Translations under genes and position numbers: made by a program
Assembly: GCA_016934595.1 (NCBI GenBank)
Contig: JAFGSM010000024.1
Span: forward strand, 1-39,956
Length of the DNA: 39,956 nucleotides
Direction of reading: 5' to 3'
Source: a bacterium
GTDB taxonomy: Bacteria > SZUA-182 > DTGQ01 > JAFGSM01
Notes under the pieces: model-generated
Database searches by the model: none
Told to the model about the DNA's origin: nothing
Seen by the model: only the letters and a program-made list of their open reading frames with translations
Shown here: positions 37,092-39,956 of the stretch, piece by piece
Position numbering within the stretch: position 1 is the stretch's first letter
Layout: each line of letters opens with the position of its first letter

Positions 37092-39890
37092 CTATGGGAA
37101 GCGATCCTGTTTTGTACTTTCTATCTGTCTGATTTTTTCTTGAAGCATGATGGCATTTTGCGAATTAGGCTGAATACGCATGCATTCTTTGAGTTCAAGG
37201 CTTGCATCAGCATACCGGCCTTGCTTTAAATAGGCTACAGCAAGGTTATAATGAAGGTTGAAATCATCCGGCTTTTGCTCACATGCCTTCTGCCATGCAA
37301 AAACCGCATTCTCGTATTTTTCCGACTGAAAATAGACCATACCCAGATTTACAAGATGCGTGGGGATATCTATGGGCCTTCCTGCAAGGGCCAGATGCCA
37401 TTCCATCTCGGCCTTCTGAAAATCCCCCATCTCAAAAAGGGCGTTCCCTATGTCAAGATGAGCCCCTGCAAGATCTGGCTCTAACTCAATAGCCCTTCGC
37501 CATGATTCAATGGCTTTGTTTGTCTGCCCAAGGGCTTGATATGCCTTGCCCAGATAATAATGGGATTTAGGATCATCAGGATGAGAACGCATCATCTCCT
37601 GAAAAGAAGAAAGCGCCTTGTCAAACTCCTTTCTCGTCATATAAAGATAACCTAACTGTACATATGCCTCTGTGAAACTGCTGTCCATCTCAATGACCTT
37701 CTTGAAAAGCCCCTCCGCCTTAAGTAGGTCATTTAGCCTTAGATAAAGCATCCCTGAATTGATCATGGCCTTTTTATAATCAGGTCTGATTTCAAGCGCC
37801 TTTTCAAGCTCGGACCTAGCTTGCTCATAAAGGCCCTTTCCTAAATAAAGGCTTCCAAGATTATTATGCGCCTCAGCGCTATTTGGATCGAGCCTTGCAG
37901 CCTCATGGAATTCCTTTATTGCATCCTCTGTCTGCCCCATCCTGGAATAAATCAACCCAAGGTTGTTGTGGGCGGTGACATGTTCAGGATCAAGATCTAT
38001 TGCCTTTTCAAACTGTTCAGCAGCCCCCTGTATATCGCCACTTTCCATATAAAGATTGCCCAGTTGATTCCATGCCTCGGCATAATCCGGGTCAAGTTCG
38101 ATGGCCTTCTTTATAGCCTTAACTGCATCCCCGTTCATACCCTTCTTCTGGTAAACAAGGCTTATATTGTAATAGACCTCTGCGTACTCAAAAAGATCCA
38201 GGGATGTCTTAAATGCCGTCAATGCCTGATCCCATTCCCCTCTGAGGTATTGGATCAATCCAAGGTGGTTATAGACATCGCTATGCCCGGGATCAATCTC
38301 AATCACCTTCTTGAAAAAAACCTCAGCCTGGCCGATGTCCCCTTTTTCTTCATAAGCCCATCCTAAATGGAAATAAGCGGCCATATTATCAGGATCATCA
38401 TTGATTATCTTCTGGAACTCTTCTATAGCCCTGTCATATTGCCCAATAATAAGATAGCCCATCCCGTCATCCAGATAATTCATGATGTGTATCTTGTCCT
38501 TCGGGTCAGGTACTGCCTCACCGCCTTCTATATCCGCTTTTGCCTGCGTCCATATATATCCCAGGCTCTTCAGCCTTTGTTCTGTCACAGGATCCATCTT
38601 TGATGCCTGGAGAGATTCAAATGCAGGGGGGTACTCGCCCTTGATATTTTCCAGGGCGGTTTTCCATTTTGCATGATCATCGCCGCCCTGCTGTAAAATA
38701 TTTTTCCTCTCACCCTGATCCGTATCAAACCGGTAAAGCTCGGACACAGGCGCGCTGATATATTTCCACTCAGGTGTCCTTATGCCTTCCAGCCTGCTCC
38801 ACCCAAAATTTAGCTCAGGGCACAGGCTCTCGCATAACAACTTGGTGTGTATTTCCCCGGATTTACCACCGTTTATTAACGGCATTAGGCTTTTTCCTGC
38901 AAGCCCCGTTACTGATTTGAGATCTAAAATCTCCAAAACTGTCGGCATGATATCCATCGTGCTCACCATAGATGGCACGGCTTTACCTCTTTCCGGAAGC
39001 GCAGGCGCTTTGATTATCAGGGGAACCCTTAATGTGGAATCATATATAAAAATAGCATGTGTCAGCTCGTTATGTTCCCCAAGGCCCTCTCCATGATCAG
39101 CGGTAAACACTATCACGGTCTTGTCCTTCAATCCCATCTGTTCAATCTGATCAAAAAGCTCGCCCAGACAGTAATCCACATAGGCGATCTCACCATCATA
39201 CAGGCAATCCTTATAATCAAAGGCAAAGGAAACCGGAGGAAAATAAGGTGAGTGCGGGTCATAATAATGAAGCCACAGGAAAAACCTGTTATCCTTGTTT
39301 TTTTGCAGCCAATGAAGAGCCGCCCTGTTTACATCCGCTGCCTTCCGCTCATTATGTAAGGCGCTGGCCCTCTTTTTGCCAGGATTAAAGTTATCATCAT
39401 AATAGTCAAATCCCTGATCCAGACCAAAGACCGAATCTAATACAAAAGACCCTACGCAGGCACCTGTCTGATAACCATATCCCTTCATTATTTCAGCCAG
39501 GGTAACGGCCTGACCTGCAAGGGAAAAATTCCCGTTATTCCTCACCCCGTGCTGCGCAGGATAAAGACCTGTCATGATGGATGCATGGGATGGCAATGTT
39601 ATGGGGACAGGGGTTATTGCCCGGGAAAAAAGCACCCCCTCTGAGGCCAGCCTGTCTATATTTGGGGTCTTTATAGATTTATATCCATAACAGCCAAGGT
39701 GATCGGCCCTGAGCGTATCCACGGTAATCAAAAGGAGATTGTAGTCAATCCTTTTGGGTTTCGTGCCCATGGCATAGGCATCTCCTTTAAAAAGACATAG
39801 TAAAGGCAACATCAATGTAATTGTGATTGTCATCCAAATTGACATTGCCAGAAACATCATGTGAATTATGTACGTGCGATACCGCCTCAA
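37092..39890 (-). CDS. Sulfatase/alkaline-phosphatase-fold N-domain fused to a long TPR array (paralog 2)
   Basis: Highly similar along its length to 34241..37024; VPITLPSHASIMTGLYPAQHG. Confidence 0.88.
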   Translation of the reverse strand: MRRYRTYIIHMMFLAMSIWMTITITLMLPLLCLFKGDAYAMGTKPKRIDYNLLLITVDTLRADHLGCYGYKSIKTPNIDRLASEGVLFSRAITPVPITLPSHASIMTGLYPAQHGVRNNGNFSLAGQAVTLAEIMKGYGYQTGACVGSFVLDSVFGLDQGFDYYDDNFNPGKKRASALHNERKAADVNRAALHWLQKNKDNRFFLWLHYYDPHSPYFPPVSFAFDYKDCLYDGEIAYVDYCLGELFDQIEQMGLKDKTVIVFTADHGEGLGEHNELTHAIFIYDSTLRVPLIIKAPALPERGKAVPSMVSTMDIMPTVLEILDLKSVTGLAGKSLMPLINGGKSGEIHTKLLCESLCPELNFGWSRLEGIRTPEWKYISAPVSELYRFDTDQGERKNILQQGGDDHAKWKTALENIKGEYPPAFESLQASKMDPVTEQRLKSLGYIWTQAKADIEGGEAVPDPKDKIHIMNYLDDGMGYLIIGQYDRAIEEFQKIINDDPDNMAAYFHLGWAYEEKGDIGQAEVFFKKVIEIDPGHSDVYNHLGLIQYLRGEWDQALTAFKTSLDLFEYAEVYYNISLVYQKKGMNGDAVKAIKKAIELDPDYAEAWNQLGNLYMESGDIQGAAEQFEKAIDLDPEHVTAHNNLGLIYSRMGQTEDAIKEFHEAARLDPNSAEAHNNLGSLYLGKGLYEQARSELEKALEIRPDYKKAMINSGMLYLRLNDLLKAEGLFKKVIEMDSSFTEAYVQLGYLYMTRKEFDKALSSFQEMMRSHPDDPKSHYYLGKAYQALGQTNKAIESWRRAIELEPDLAGAHLDIGNALFEMGDFQKAEMEWHLALAGRPIDIPTHLVNLGMVYFQSEKYENAVFAWQKACEQKPDDFNLHYNLAVAYLKQGRYADASLELKECMRIQPNSQNAIMLQEKIRQIESTKQDRFP

Positions 39891-39956
39891 CCTTTTTCAC
39901 CTCTTCTATAGATTTTCAGATAAATAATTAGAAAAAATCTTCTTGCATTAATCAGA

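Noticed and set aside
37866-39251. + strand ORFs opposite the second sulfatase-TPR gene
   Set aside because: Same antisense-shadow reasoning; composition follows the opposite strand's codons.

Overview
Accessory-rich window of about 40 kb from what looks like a sulfate-reducer-type (Desulfobacterota-like) genome; the taxon is inferred from gene content only. Coding content from left to right: exported SagB-type nitroreductase, nadK, recN; a four-gene histidine kinase / receiver cluster with no DNA-binding output; 2-oxoacid:ferredoxin oxidoreductase (D-A-B-C) plus a GNAT acetyltransferase; type IV pilus minor pilins (FimT/PilV/PilW-like, and a convergent PilX-like gene); a branched-chain amino acid ABC transporter (livG-F-H-M, no substrate-binding gene); a repeat-rich zone with toxin-antitoxin relics; an LVIVD beta-propeller protein; cysC; a HEPN/MNT pair; tRNA-His; a MIF/tautomerase; a receiver + SfrB-like/FdhA operon whose FdhA contains an in-frame UGA followed by a GGUCU-loop SECIS-like hairpin (selenocysteine); a CXXCH-containing sensor kinase and receiver; a secreted orphan; and two tandem sulfatase-fold/TPR fusion proteins. 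The most unusual signal is a small palindromic repeat family. Two copies are inserted in frame, in the same reading frame, inside two neighbouring genes (korC and the GNAT gene), and that frame is also open in intergenic copies, which recalls Rickettsia palindromic elements. At least four other small repeat families are present: two MITE-like families with terminal inverted repeats and visible target-site duplications, a 60-nt tandem double-hairpin repeat, and a single TIR element beside livM. All calls come from reading the sequence and the ORF track; no searches were run.
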